In this document: positions 50,631-58,881 of the stretch, in pieces
How positions within the stretch are numbered: position 1 is the stretch's first letter
Layout of the letters: each line of letters begins with the position of its first letter
DNA from: Candidatus Bathyarchaeia archaeon
Lineage (GTDB): Archaea; Thermoproteota; Bathyarchaeia; 40CM-2-53-6
Reading direction: 5' to 3'
Length of the DNA stretch: 64,000 nt
NCBI GenBank assembly: GCA_035935655.1
Contig: DASYWW010000062.1
Span: 124,001-188,000, forward strand
Translations under genes and position numbers: made by a program
Notes under the pieces: model-generated
Seen by the model: the letters and a program-made list of their open reading frames with translations, nothing else
What the model was told of the DNA's origin: nothing
Database searches by the model: none

Positions 50631-51546
50631 CTATTTCTTTGGTCCTCTGAGCCAGCCTTTGACGCCTAACTCCTTCGCTTTCGAAGACCGTTCGGGTCCT
50701 GTCTCTTTCACCCCTAGAAATCGTCGGGTCTCGATTAGAAAGTCCTTCCACGCTGGCTCGTCCTCCAGCAACAGGTGATTCTTGCTCTCCAACGGGATGA
50801 AGTGGGCTCCGCGAATCAATGTTGCTAGGTCTCTTCCATCCTCGAACCGGTTTACCAGGTCGCCTCGCGTGTGGACGACTAGTGTTGGGGTTGACACTTT
50901 GTCGAGCTGGTCGAGGACGTCGATCTGGGCGAACTCTATCAGGTAGCGCACTGCGTTTTCTGGCGACGTGGATTTTCGCTGCAACTCGTTGAACCAGTTT
51001 GCCTGCTCGGCCGTCCCTCCTGGAACGAATAAAGATGTAAACAGTTGACGGTAGGTCGGGTCGTCCTTTCCCCAACCCATCTTCATCAGCGTCACCATGG
51101 CCTTTCCCTCTTCCTGTTCGGCAGGCGACGTATGGATTTTCGACCAGCCCAACGCACTCGCACCGTATAGAATCAGATGACTCACCCTCTGAGGATGGCG
51201 TGCAGCGTAGGCGATGCTGACAGCGCCTCCCTGAGACATCCCCAGCAATGCGAATTTGTCAAGGCCCGCGGAATCCACAACCGTTTCCAGGTCATGCACC
51301 CAATCCTGAAAGTTAGAACTCTTGACCTCGCGGTCGGATAGCCCACACCCCCGATCATCATAACGGACCAATTCACTGTATTTTGACAGCTCCCTGATCC
51401 AGTGACGAAATATTGGACTTTCCAAGTCGAACTGCAAGTGCCCGAGCCAGTTCGCAGCCTTGACCAGCGGAGGCCCATGACCTATTGTGGAGTATGCAAG
51501 TCTGACACCGTCCCTTGTAGTGCAGAATCTAATCTTCTGTTCCAGA
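50631..51546 (-). CDS. Alpha/beta hydrolase with basic C-terminal tail
   Basis: The protein has the nucleophile elbow LLGMSQGGAVSIAYA (Ser), catalytic Asp in VVHTRGDLVNRF and His near SKNHLLL. Its N-terminal region (IRFCTTRDGVRLAYSTIGHG, then ANWLGHLQFDLE) is typical of a family with close bacterial members. The canonical start at TTG 51437 removes this region. The only suitable upstream start is CTG at 51546, 24 bases from a TATA-like AAATAATA (51566-51574). After a linker the protein ends in KGWLRGPKK, a tail shared with the TPR protein ending at 8113. Confidence 0.8.
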
Positions 51547-51565
51547 CGAACTATCCCGTTCCGGT

Positions 51566-51574
51566 ATTATTTGT
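51566..51574 (-). promoter_or_regulatory. TATA element of the hydrolase gene
   Basis: On the minus strand this reads CAAATAATA and is centred 24 bases before the CTG at 51546, the standard distance for a leaderless archaeal transcript. This placement supports the CTG as the first translated codon. Confidence 0.5.
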
Positions 51575-51611
51575 CCAGACGGTTTAAGATTGCTAATCGA
51601 TGTGTCCCAGG

Positions 51612-52469
51612 CTATCTCTTGACCGAGTGAAGCTCCATACTCATATCAATCGCCTCCGCGGAATTTGTTATCGATCCAACCGAAATCACATCCACGCCCG
51701 TCTTCACATAGCCAGCAAGATTCTCTCGAGTAATGCCCCCAGACACTTCGACCAGAATCTGTTCTCGCAGCTTCTTCATCTCTAACAAATCCACTGATTT
51801 CTTCACCTCCTGCGGTGTCATGTTGTCCAGCAGGACAATGTCAGCTCCGGCTGAAGCTGCTTCAACTGCCTGCCGAGGGCTGGTTGCCTCAACTTCTATT
51901 TTCTTGGTGAAACTCACCTTCGCCTTAGCTTTCTTGACAGACTCGGTTATAGAACCAGCCAGCGCCAGATGGTTGTCCTTGATCAAGACAGCGTCGTCAA
52001 GCCTTAGGCGATGAGTATCGCCGCCCCCAAGCTCGACCGCTCTCTTCTCAAAGTACCTTAGACCTGGGAGGGTCTTTCGGGTACAAGCTATTCTAGCAGA
52101 CCGACGATTCATCTTGACAATTCTCACGAGTTCTTCGGTTGCGGTTGCAACTCCAGACATGTGACATAGCAGGTTCACCATGGTCCGCTCTACCTTTAGC
52201 AAGTCGACTCCACGACCACTAGTTTCTAGGACAACAGTCCCGATGGGCACTTCCTGGCCATCGCGTACCTTTGGTTTGCCTTCGCAGCCCACAAGTTTCA
52301 GCAAGGTGACGGATTCGGCGAGTCCAGCCACAATGGCTCGTTCCTTACAAACCACCTGTCCAATCGCCATCGTCGCTGGATCAACGACAGAGTCTGTGGT
52401 GATGTCCCCGTAGCCAACATCCTCATCGAGAAACTCTCGGAGCTTGCGTTCAACTATCAAGTCGGACAA
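51612..52469 (-). CDS. nadC: Nicotinate-nucleotide pyrophosphorylase (quinolinate phosphoribosyltransferase)
   Basis: This 285-residue enzyme converts quinolinate and PRPP to nicotinate mononucleotide. Signatures are GYGDITTDSV, HMSGVATATEELV, TRKTLPGLRYFEKRAVELGGGDTHRLRLDD, KDNHLA and ADIVLLDNM. Length and order are as in other NadC proteins. It complements nadA at 35916, though the two are about 15 kb apart. A NadB or aspartate dehydrogenase is not visible here. Confidence 0.95.
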   Translation of the reverse strand: MSDLIVERKLREFLDEDVGYGDITTDSVVDPATMAIGQVVCKERAIVAGLAESVTLLKLVGCEGKPKVRDGQEVPIGTVVLETSGRGVDLLKVERTMVNLLCHMSGVATATEELVRIVKMNRRSARIACTRKTLPGLRYFEKRAVELGGGDTHRLRLDDAVLIKDNHLALAGSITESVKKAKAKVSFTKKIEVEATSPRQAVEAASAGADIVLLDNMTPQEVKKSVDLLEMKKLREQILVEVSGGITRENLAGYVKTGVDVISVGSITNSAEAIDMSMELHSVKR

Positions 52470-52599
52470 GTCTCACGTTGAGCGGTCAGGTTTCTCCCTA
52501 ACTTAAGCATGCAAGGTCCCGTGATCGCAGGTTCTGGAATATTCCGCTCGATAATTACCAGCCTGGCTGTCTGAGTCGTAGACTCGATTTCCACGTCTG

Positions 52600-53010
52600 C
52601 TACGCCTCGGCCTCTATTTCTCCACGATGGACCTCATGGCCGCACGAACCTAGAAAGAGGTCCAGGCCGTCTGGCAAGGCGTCATTCCGGTACGGGCTCA
52701 CGTGGACGAACACGACCTCGTGATGGTCGACAGGGCATTCGGCCTTGATGAGATTCTTTGCCTTGCTTCTGGGTCTCTGCCTCGAAACTGGGTCCAGTCT
52801 CGCCGAAAGTTTCTCGATTTTTAGGCCAAGCATTCCAGCGTAGAGACCCCCGATGCAAAAAATTCCGCTTCCAGCAAGCAATCCAACTACCCCTACCATA
52901 CCCAACGCGTCGCTCGATGTCATCGCAAAATAGAGAGCCACCACCGGCGCGATCACTGCAACGCCAATAATGGCCTTGCCCATGACCGAGAGAAAGCCCA
53001 TTTCTTTCAA
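52600..53010 (-). CDS. Two-helix membrane protein with C-terminal soluble domain
   Basis: This 136-residue protein has two hydrophobic helices (residues about 10-30 and 37-60) and then a soluble part with CPVDHHEVVFVHVSPYRND and a GSCGHEVHRGE end. The Cys and His in that part could bind a metal. No family is recognised. It lies between nadC and the B12-binding gene on the same strand. Confidence 0.6.
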   Translation of the reverse strand: MKEMGFLSVMGKAIIGVAVIAPVVALYFAMTSSDALGMVGVVGLLAGSGIFCIGGLYAGMLGLKIEKLSARLDPVSRQRPRSKAKNLIKAECPVDHHEVVFVHVSPYRNDALPDGLDLFLGSCGHEVHRGEIEAEA

Positions 53011-53048
53011 GCTCTATCGAGATAGCTTCAGATAGAAAGGTTTTGACC

Positions 53049-53495
53049 CTATCTCTTCTTTTTCGACTCTCTCTCGCTCACAACTGTCTCAACATGCTCT
53101 ATGATTGTCTTGAGAGGCGTCCCCGGCCCGAAATTGCCAGTAATACCCTGTTTCTCAAGCAACGGCTTATCCTCGTCAGGAATTATGCCTCCCCCCACCA
53201 ATAGAATGTCGTCTCCGCCCTTCTCACGTATCAGCTTGGCGACCTTCGGGAAAGCAGTCATATGAGCACCGTTTAGGAGGCTCATCGCGACAACATCAAC
53301 ATCCTCGTCAATCGCCATCTGCGCAACCTGTTCGGGTGTTGCTAGAAAGCCGGTGTAGATGACTTCCATGCCCGCGTCTCGGAACGCTCGCGTTAGAATC
53401 AGGGCACCTCTATCGTGGCCGTCTAGTCCCGGCTTTGCCACAAGGATGCGAATCTTCTTGTTAGATGTCGAGGTCGGTTTTTTCTGCGAGGGCAT
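53049..53495 (-). CDS. Cobalamin-binding small subunit of methylmalonyl-CoA mutase type
   Basis: This 148-residue protein has the B12-binding fold. The base-off/His-on motif is GLDGHDRGALIL, followed by MEVIYTGFLATPEQVAQMA, VDVVAMSLLNGAHM and DDILLVGGGIIPDED. These are the usual signatures of the stand-alone cobalamin subunit of methylmalonyl-CoA mutase. The large subunit is not in this window, so it must be encoded elsewhere. Confidence 0.92.
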   Translation of the reverse strand: MPSQKKPTSTSNKKIRILVAKPGLDGHDRGALILTRAFRDAGMEVIYTGFLATPEQVAQMAIDEDVDVVAMSLLNGAHMTAFPKVAKLIREKGGDDILLVGGGIIPDEDKPLLEKQGITGNFGPGTPLKTIIEHVETVVSERESKKKR

Positions 53496-53562
53496 CGGAG
53501 CGTTCTGGTTCTTCCGAAAGAGTCCTTTCGCTAATAAGGACTATCGGAATTGGTTTCGGTTG

Positions 53563-53775
53563 TCAGGGGTGGGAGTAGATGTGTCGCTCAACTCTTCGAA
53601 CGAATTTGAGAAACCCGATCGCTAGGATTACCGAGCTTATTATGACCGTTAGGGTTCCGGTCAACTGCAGTACTGTTCCAGCGTTTCCGCACATGCCTGA
53701 TGAACAAGAGAAACTGATAACGGAGACAGCAGTCTGGAAAACCCATCCCACGGCAAGACCGAGGAATCCGATGAT
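53563..53775 (-). CDS. Small two-helix membrane protein
   Basis: GTG at 53751 gives 62 residues with a hydrophobic segment, two cysteines (CSSGMCGN) and a second hydrophobic helix (TLTVIISSVILAIGFLKFV). The first helix visibly continues upstream (IGFLGLAVGW) but has no ATG, GTG or TTG there. An ATC at 53775 lies about 24 bases from a CTTAAT element. The function is unknown. Confidence 0.45.
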   Translation of the reverse strand: MIGFLGLAVGWVFQTAVSVISFSCSSGMCGNAGTVLQLTGTLTVIISSVILAIGFLKFVRRVERHIYSHP

Positions 53776-53845
53776 TATGATGTTTGAATCACGCGATTAA
53801 GTCAAGACGGGCATTTGTAGACTGTCTTAGGGCTCCCTGGAGGCC

Positions 53846-54904
53846 TTAGTTGTATAGCTCGTCGTATCTCTTGTACTTCCAATACGCCATCGATGCAACC
53901 CATGATACTATGAAGATGCCGATTATTCCGAAGCCCATCGTCTCAAAATCAAGCGTCCCCAGCGATTTCCAGAATGGACCGGTCAGCTTCAGCTCGTTGG
54001 AGAGGACTTGGAGGAGTTCGACTCCGCCGATCGCAAAGGCAACTGCGACAGATATGATCGTCACGGTAAGATTGTAGTATATTTTGCGAATCGGTCTGAG
54101 GAAGGCCCAGCCATACGCGGTGAGCATAGTAATCCCATCGGTCATGTCGACGAGAACCATTCCGCAGGTGAACATGAAGGGAAGAACTAGGATCATCCAG
54201 AGAGGAACGGCCGCTGAGACCCCAACACCCACGCTGATCGCTATCAGCGCAATCTCGCTCGCCGTGTCAAAACCAAGCCCGAACAAGACCCCGATAGGGT
54301 AGATCTGCCAGGGTTCGCGGACGATTTTGAAGAGTCCTTTGAAGTAGCGGTTTAGGAATCCCCTGTTCTCTAGGAGACTGTCAAGCTCCGACTCGTTCAT
54401 CTTACCCTGTTTCAGGGTCTTGAAAACTCGGTAGATCCCGAGAACAATAACGACGTTGATTAGTCCGATGAGAAAGAGGAATATTCCGGAGACTGTTGTT
54501 CCTATTATTGCGCCACTGGTTCGAAGCGCAGGAATCTGATCTCTCACCGCGTTGGTGGCAAGAATGAGGGAGACGATAAGACCGACGACCACTGTCGAGT
54601 GGCCGAGCGAGAACCACATCCCAATTGTAAGGGGACGCTTGCCCTCTTGGAGGAGTTTCCTTGTCGTGTTGTCGATAGCGACAATGTGGTCGGCGTCAAC
54701 CCCGTGACGTAGGCCGAAGGTGAAGGCGAGGACTCCGAGACCCGCCAGCAATGCTGACAATTGGCCGATGATAATTGAGGCTGCGAGCCCAGCGAGAGTG
54801 GCAACGCCTAAGGCGGAGTATATGACGGATATTTTGATCTTCTCGGCTGTTGAGAGTCCGAGCTTTGAGTGATCTAACTGGAGTTCAGTCAATTCAGAAG
54901 ACAT
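53846..54904 (-). CDS. Nickel/cobalt transporter (NiCoT family)
   Basis: This protein of about 352 residues has eight hydrophobic helices and the NiCoT signature GLRHGVDADHIVAIDNTTRK in helix 2 (a variant of RHAxDADH). FSLGHSTVV is in helix 3 and GFDTASEIALI near helix 5. It should import nickel or cobalt ions. ATG 54904 is preferred; longer frames to 55135 overlap the divergent nikR. The intergenic region has paired GGTAATAT/C repeats, so NikR is the likely regulator. Confidence 0.92.
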   Translation of the reverse strand: MSSELTELQLDHSKLGLSTAEKIKISVIYSALGVATLAGLAASIIIGQLSALLAGLGVLAFTFGLRHGVDADHIVAIDNTTRKLLQEGKRPLTIGMWFSLGHSTVVVGLIVSLILATNAVRDQIPALRTSGAIIGTTVSGIFLFLIGLINVVIVLGIYRVFKTLKQGKMNESELDSLLENRGFLNRYFKGLFKIVREPWQIYPIGVLFGLGFDTASEIALIAISVGVGVSAAVPLWMILVLPFMFTCGMVLVDMTDGITMLTAYGWAFLRPIRKIYYNLTVTIISVAVAFAIGGVELLQVLSNELKLTGPFWKSLGTLDFETMGFGIIGIFIVSWVASMAYWKYKRYDELYN

Positions 54905-54968
54905 GTCTCCCAAGAGCCTTGTGGCTCTCAGCGGATATTGACAGGATGTCTCGACCTGACCCTTCCGT

Positions 54969-55030
54969 TTGGTAATATAAAGTCTTAAGTTGGTAATACT
55001 TTTAGCCAACGCTGTCCGGTTGAGTAATAC
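54969..55030. promoter_or_regulatory. Probable NikR operator region
   Basis: Two direct repeats, TTGGTAATAT at 54969-54978 and TTGGTAATAC at 54990-54999, are spaced 21 bases apart. A palindrome, GAGTAATACTC, follows at 55021-55031. The TATA-like part of the minus-strand promoter lies within the first repeat. Together they sit between the divergent nickel transporter and nikR genes, the expected place for NikR binding. The repeats differ from the E. coli nik box. Confidence 0.5.
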
Positions 55031-55054
55031 TCTGAGGCTGATCGTGAATTGGTA

Positions 55055-55474
55055 TTGAATGATGAGGGAGTTACTAGGATTAGCATGTCTCTTCCGCCTG
55101 AGCTTCTCGAAGCCTTCGACAAGGCCTCCGAGCACAGCGGCTACCGGGACAGATCCAAGGCGTTGCAGGCGGCGATGCGGTCTTTCATATCAGATTTTGA
55201 GACAGGCGTCCCGGCGGGACACATTGTCGGTTCCATTGTCATGGTGTACAATCATGAGACGCATGGTGCTGACGAGGGTATCACAGAGACGTCCCATCAT
55301 CATCGACAATCCATCCTCTCTTCACTCCACGCTCACATCGACGCAGCACACTGCCTATGCGCCCTGCTCGTCCGCGGCAAAGCTCAAGACGTCACTCGAC
55401 TGGAGGGAGAGCTGAAGCGGCAGAAAGGAATCATGCAGGTAAAATCATCCTATCTCAAGACAGAATCAGTCTAG
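55055..55474 (+). CDS. nikR: Nickel-responsive regulator NikR
   Basis: This protein of about 139 residues has an N-terminal ribbon-helix-helix (TRISMSLPPELLEAFDKASEHSGYRDRSKALQAAMR) and a C-terminal ACT-like metal domain. The nickel-site pattern is present: HHHRQSILSSLHAHIDAAHCL, with several His and the Cys of the canonical site. A VYNHETHG stretch precedes it. It should repress the divergent nickel transporter when nickel is plentiful. TTG 55055 or TTG 55049 could start it. Confidence 0.9.
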   Translation: MNDEGVTRISMSLPPELLEAFDKASEHSGYRDRSKALQAAMRSFISDFETGVPAGHIVGSIVMVYNHETHGADEGITETSHHHRQSILSSLHAHIDAAHCLCALLVRGKAQDVTRLEGELKRQKGIMQVKSSYLKTESV

Positions 55475-55563
55475 GATCTAGAGTTGCCGTTTGTGCAGCG
55501 ACGCGAATCAGTGGTTGAAAGCTGCAAAGGGTTATTGAACCAGCTACGACCGGGGCGGTAAAT

Positions 55564-56109
55564 ATGAGAAGAGTAATCGTTTCAGAGTTCGTGACTCTTG
55601 ACGGGGTCGCGGAAGAGCCTGGTAAGTGGTCCTTCCCGTTCTGGAATGACGAAATTGGCAAATTCAAGTTCGATGAGCTTTTTTCGAGCGATGCTCTTCT
55701 GCTGGGACGATTGACCTACCAGGGTTTTGCAGCAGCCTGGCCGAAGATGAATGACGAGGCGGGCTACGGTCACAGAATGAACAGCTTTCCGAAGCATGTG
55801 GTGTCGAGAACCCTGGAGATGCTTGACTGGAACAATTCACACCTGATTAAGGGAAACATCGAGAAGGAAGTATCCAAGCTGAAGCAACAGCCAGGCCAGG
55901 ACCTCTTGATCTTCGGCAGCGGTCAGCTAGTAAGTGAGTTGATGCAACATGATCTGATCGACGAGTATCGGTTCCTTGTCTACCCGATCATTCTGGGAAA
56001 CGGAAAACGGTTCTTCAGGGATGCCAATAAAGCAACCCTCAAACTCGTAGAGACAAAGACGTTCAGTTCCGGAGTCGTTCTGCTCCGCTACCAGGCCAGC
56101 AAGAAATAA
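55564..56109 (+). CDS. RibD C-terminal/dihydrofolate-reductase-like protein
   Basis: This 181-residue protein of the RibD_C group shows VSEFVTLDGVAEEPGKWSFPF at the start and LLLGRLTYQGFAAAWP in the centre. LLIFGSGQLVSELMQHDLIDEYRFLVYPIILG lies near the end. These proteins share the DHFR fold and NADPH site; the substrate of this subgroup is unknown. It stands alone, 90 bases after nikR. Confidence 0.9.
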   Translation: MRRVIVSEFVTLDGVAEEPGKWSFPFWNDEIGKFKFDELFSSDALLLGRLTYQGFAAAWPKMNDEAGYGHRMNSFPKHVVSRTLEMLDWNNSHLIKGNIEKEVSKLKQQPGQDLLIFGSGQLVSELMQHDLIDEYRFLVYPIILGNGKRFFRDANKATLKLVETKTFSSGVVLLRYQASKK

Positions 56110-56143
56110 TCTCTCCCTGGGCCATGGATGTTTGAAAGTCGCA

Positions 56144-56923
56144 TTATGTAGATACGCTGCTCGCGAACATTTGCAGCTTGAACTCCTCGACGATGCCTAG
56201 AGCGGCTTCCATATTTCTGAACACATCTTTGGGATGATGAGCGTCTGAGCCAAGGCTGACCCTGCAACCAGCCGTCGAACATGCCTGCGCAAGTGTGCGG
56301 ACGAGTTGCGGAGCGTACCCTATGTCGTTTCCGTTCAGCTCAAGCGCCTTGTTCCTCCTCCTTGCCGTTCTTGCGAGATCTACCAATAGATCATCAATCT
56401 CAGGAGGAGGGTTCACTTTTCCCCTTGCCAATCTGACAGGGTGCGAGAGCACATTGAAGGGGACGAAGTCGCTCTCTAACGCCATATTTTCCAGTCTGAG
56501 ATATTCGCTCCATCGCTTGCGTCCCAGTATCGTATCAAACACGCCCAACGCTCTCTCAATGTCTGTCCGGTCATCGAACTCGTGGACCGAGCAGAGCAGA
56601 ATGCTCCATTTTTCCTGTCCGACAAAATCTCCCACTTGCTTCTCGAAACGTGGGGAAAAATCGATCTCAAGCCCGCGATTGATCTTCATGTTCCAATCTT
56701 CATGGTCATCGACCTTCCTGAACTCATCAGTGTACTCTTTCAGGTCGTTGAACATCCTCCCGGTCGAGTGTATGGACCCGAACTTGATGGATTCTCTGAG
56801 CTCTCTGAACTGTGAGACGTGTTCCGTGATAGAATATTCACTAAGGTCCCTCGCCTTTGCGGCCGAAACCATGTCCACTATGTTCGCAAGAAGAATGTGG
56901 CTGTGATTGTCGACTCTCGTCAT
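56144..56923 (-). CDS. PHP-domain phosphoesterase (histidinol-phosphatase-like)
   Basis: This 259-residue protein has PHP metal motifs: VDNHSHIL at the start, ITEHVSQF, LCSVHEFDD, NVLSHPVRL and LGSDAHHP near the end. These supply the His and Asp ligands for three metals. The nearest functional relatives are histidinol-phosphate phosphatases and polymerase-type PHP proteins. No histidine genes are nearby, so the substrate is open. Confidence 0.87.
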   Translation of the reverse strand: MTRVDNHSHILLANIVDMVSAAKARDLSEYSITEHVSQFRELRESIKFGSIHSTGRMFNDLKEYTDEFRKVDDHEDWNMKINRGLEIDFSPRFEKQVGDFVGQEKWSILLCSVHEFDDRTDIERALGVFDTILGRKRWSEYLRLENMALESDFVPFNVLSHPVRLARGKVNPPPEIDDLLVDLARTARRRNKALELNGNDIGYAPQLVRTLAQACSTAGCRVSLGSDAHHPKDVFRNMEAALGIVEEFKLQMFASSVST

Positions 56924-56976
56924 CTACGGCGCCATCGTGATTCGAGTGGGCCCGGTCCTTGAAAGCATAGCTGGGA

Positions 56977-57657
56977 TCAAGCGGGAATTCTTGTAGCGGA
57001 AGTTAGGTATGCTTTCCCGCCACTGTTGTGAAATCGCGTGGCGAACAATGCGTCCCGAATGAAGTTGATTTTGAAGAGCGGCGAGAACGTCGCTTCGATC
57101 TCCCCTCTCGCAACTCTTCTCGGTCCGCCCCAGTTAGTGGGCTCTTTTTCGCTGAAACAAAGCATGAAGTATCTTCCTCTCGGAGCTAGAACCCTGGCTA
57201 TCTCCCGGGCGTAAACGGGCCTCTCAATATCGTTGAATGTGTGGAAGAGTCCAGAATCAGTAACGTTGTCGAAGAGACCGTCTTTGAAATCTAGCGAGAG
57301 CACGTTCCCCGTTCGAAAGTCGACTTTCAACCCTCTCTCCGTAGCCTTCGCCTTTGCCGCGGCAATCGCGCGGTTTGACAGATCAACTCCGACAACTGAG
57401 AACCCGTTCTCCGCCAGATAGAGTGCATTCTCCCCAGTTCCACAACCAACATCGAGAACCCCGCCCTTGTTCAGTTCCCTGACTCGCACAAGTTCTACGA
57501 AGGCCGGTTGCGGACGGCCTACGTCCCATGGTGGAACGGTCTTGTAGGCGTCCTCCCAAGAACTCACCGATTTTCGGACTCGTGGATCGATGCCGAATTC
57601 AAGAACGTTGCGGAGATGGAGACGAGCCGACATGGGATCGTTAGCTCCGAATTGCAA
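56977..57657 (-). CDS. Class I SAM-dependent methyltransferase (TehB/thiopurine-like)
   Basis: This 226-residue enzyme has the opening WEDAYKTVPPWDVGRPQPAF, typical of thiopurine/tellurite-type methyltransferases. Motif I is GGVLDVGCGTGENALYLAENG and motif II is VVGVDLSNRAI. Its position suggests no pathway. It may detoxify small thiols or metals, which is inferred from family. Start could be at 57657 or at a later in-frame codon. Confidence 0.87.
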   Translation of the reverse strand: MQFGANDPMSARLHLRNVLEFGIDPRVRKSVSSWEDAYKTVPPWDVGRPQPAFVELVRVRELNKGGVLDVGCGTGENALYLAENGFSVVGVDLSNRAIAAAKAKATERGLKVDFRTGNVLSLDFKDGLFDNVTDSGLFHTFNDIERPVYAREIARVLAPRGRYFMLCFSEKEPTNWGGPRRVARGEIEATFSPLFKINFIRDALFATRFHNSGGKAYLTSATRIPA

Positions 57658-57699
57658 AAAGGCTCTTTAGATGATATGCAATGCTTTTCATGAGCCCAA

Positions 57700-58755
57700 T
57701 TGGAACAGCTTCAGAAAGAGACCCTAGTCTCGCCGACCGTTTCAAAATGGTTGCTGGAGAGCGAACCTTCGAGTCAATACTTCACACTCAGAGAGTTGAT
57801 GGGACGCGACAAGCAAGACTCCTCCGTTCGAAAGGCTAGAGATAGGATCGGTCGAGAAGGATGGGCTGCGAAGATTTTCGCGAAACAGAAGGAGAACACC
57901 TACTGGGAGAACAAGGAAACCTGCTACGTTCCCAAGTTCAGCTCCACAGGATGGCAGCTAGCGGTTCTCGCTGACCTGGGAGTATCATCGGAGGATTCTC
58001 GGTTCGCAAATGCTGTGGAGCACTTTTTCGATCTTCACAACGTTGAGACTGGTGGATTCTCTATGCGTCCTAGGAGCCAGAAACCGTTCGAGCCTCATGT
58101 CTGCAATACTGGCAACATGGTTTGGGCCCTCGCGAAAGCGGGATATGCAAAGGATGAGAGGGTTCAGAAGGCGATGAGCTGGCTTATGTCCAAGCAGCTA
58201 TCAGACTCGGCCTGGAACTGTGCCCCATCAGGCAAGCACGGATCCTTCCTCGCCACTGTTGAGCCTATGTGGGCTCTCTCCGAGATGATAAGGCAAGAGC
58301 CGAGAGAAGAGTGGAAACAGGCCGCCGTCAAGTCGTCCGAGTTCGTTCTCAAACACAAGATCTACAAGTCCGACAGGGATGATTCCGTTGTCCTCTTCGA
58401 CTTTCTAAAGATCCACTATCCCACTCACTACTGCTATGACTTTCTTCACGGATTACGAGTCCTTACAGAGTTAGGAGTTCCGAAGGATGAAAGAATGGAT
58501 GATGCTCTAAGATTATTGCGCGCAAAGCAACTGGTAGATGGGAAATGGCCACTGGAGGCGGTGTACCGTGGCTGGCGTCAATCGCAGCCTATGCATGGAA
58601 CGGAGACGGTATCAAGACCTGAGGAGCGAGAGCTTGTAACTGAGGGGTGGGGAATTGATCGGACCTTGCAATTGGAAGAGGCAGGTAAGCCTAGCAAGTG
58701 GGTGACGCTTCAAGCATTGCTGATTCTGAAACGACTGGGCCTGCTTGAGTCGTGA
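57700..58755 (+). CDS. Squalene-cyclase/prenyltransferase-like alpha/alpha toroid protein
   Basis: This 351-residue protein has repeated helical hairpins with W/F and G motifs at regular spacing, for example TGWQLAVLADLGV, NTGNMVWALAKAGYAKDERVQKAMSWLMSKQL and HGLRVLTELGVPKDERMDDALRLLRAKQLVDGKWPLE. This is the fold of terpene cyclases and prenyltransferase beta subunits. The catalytic DXDD of squalene-hopene cyclases is not evident, so it may be a non-cyclising relative. It begins at TTG 57700, divergent from the methyltransferase. Confidence 0.8.
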   Translation: MEQLQKETLVSPTVSKWLLESEPSSQYFTLRELMGRDKQDSSVRKARDRIGREGWAAKIFAKQKENTYWENKETCYVPKFSSTGWQLAVLADLGVSSEDSRFANAVEHFFDLHNVETGGFSMRPRSQKPFEPHVCNTGNMVWALAKAGYAKDERVQKAMSWLMSKQLSDSAWNCAPSGKHGSFLATVEPMWALSEMIRQEPREEWKQAAVKSSEFVLKHKIYKSDRDDSVVLFDFLKIHYPTHYCYDFLHGLRVLTELGVPKDERMDDALRLLRAKQLVDGKWPLEAVYRGWRQSQPMHGTETVSRPEERELVTEGWGIDRTLQLEEAGKPSKWVTLQALLILKRLGLLES

Positions 58756-58786
58756 TCATGACCATCCGGTGGTAGAGCTAGCTTAG

Positions 58787-58802
58787 CCCTAGCTTGGGCT
58801 CC
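58787..58802 (+). terminator. Short GC-rich hairpin after the toroid gene
   Basis: AGCCC at 58787-58791 and GGGCT at 58796-58800 form a five-base stem around a short loop, shortly after the stop at 58755. The following run of bases is not strongly T-rich, so termination is only possible. Confidence 0.3.
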
Positions 58803-58881
58803 CGGTCTTGTTGTGAACGGTGTTTACTGTTATATTGAGACGTAGCGTAACAGAGTTAGGATTGTGTCAAGGTAGAGGACC

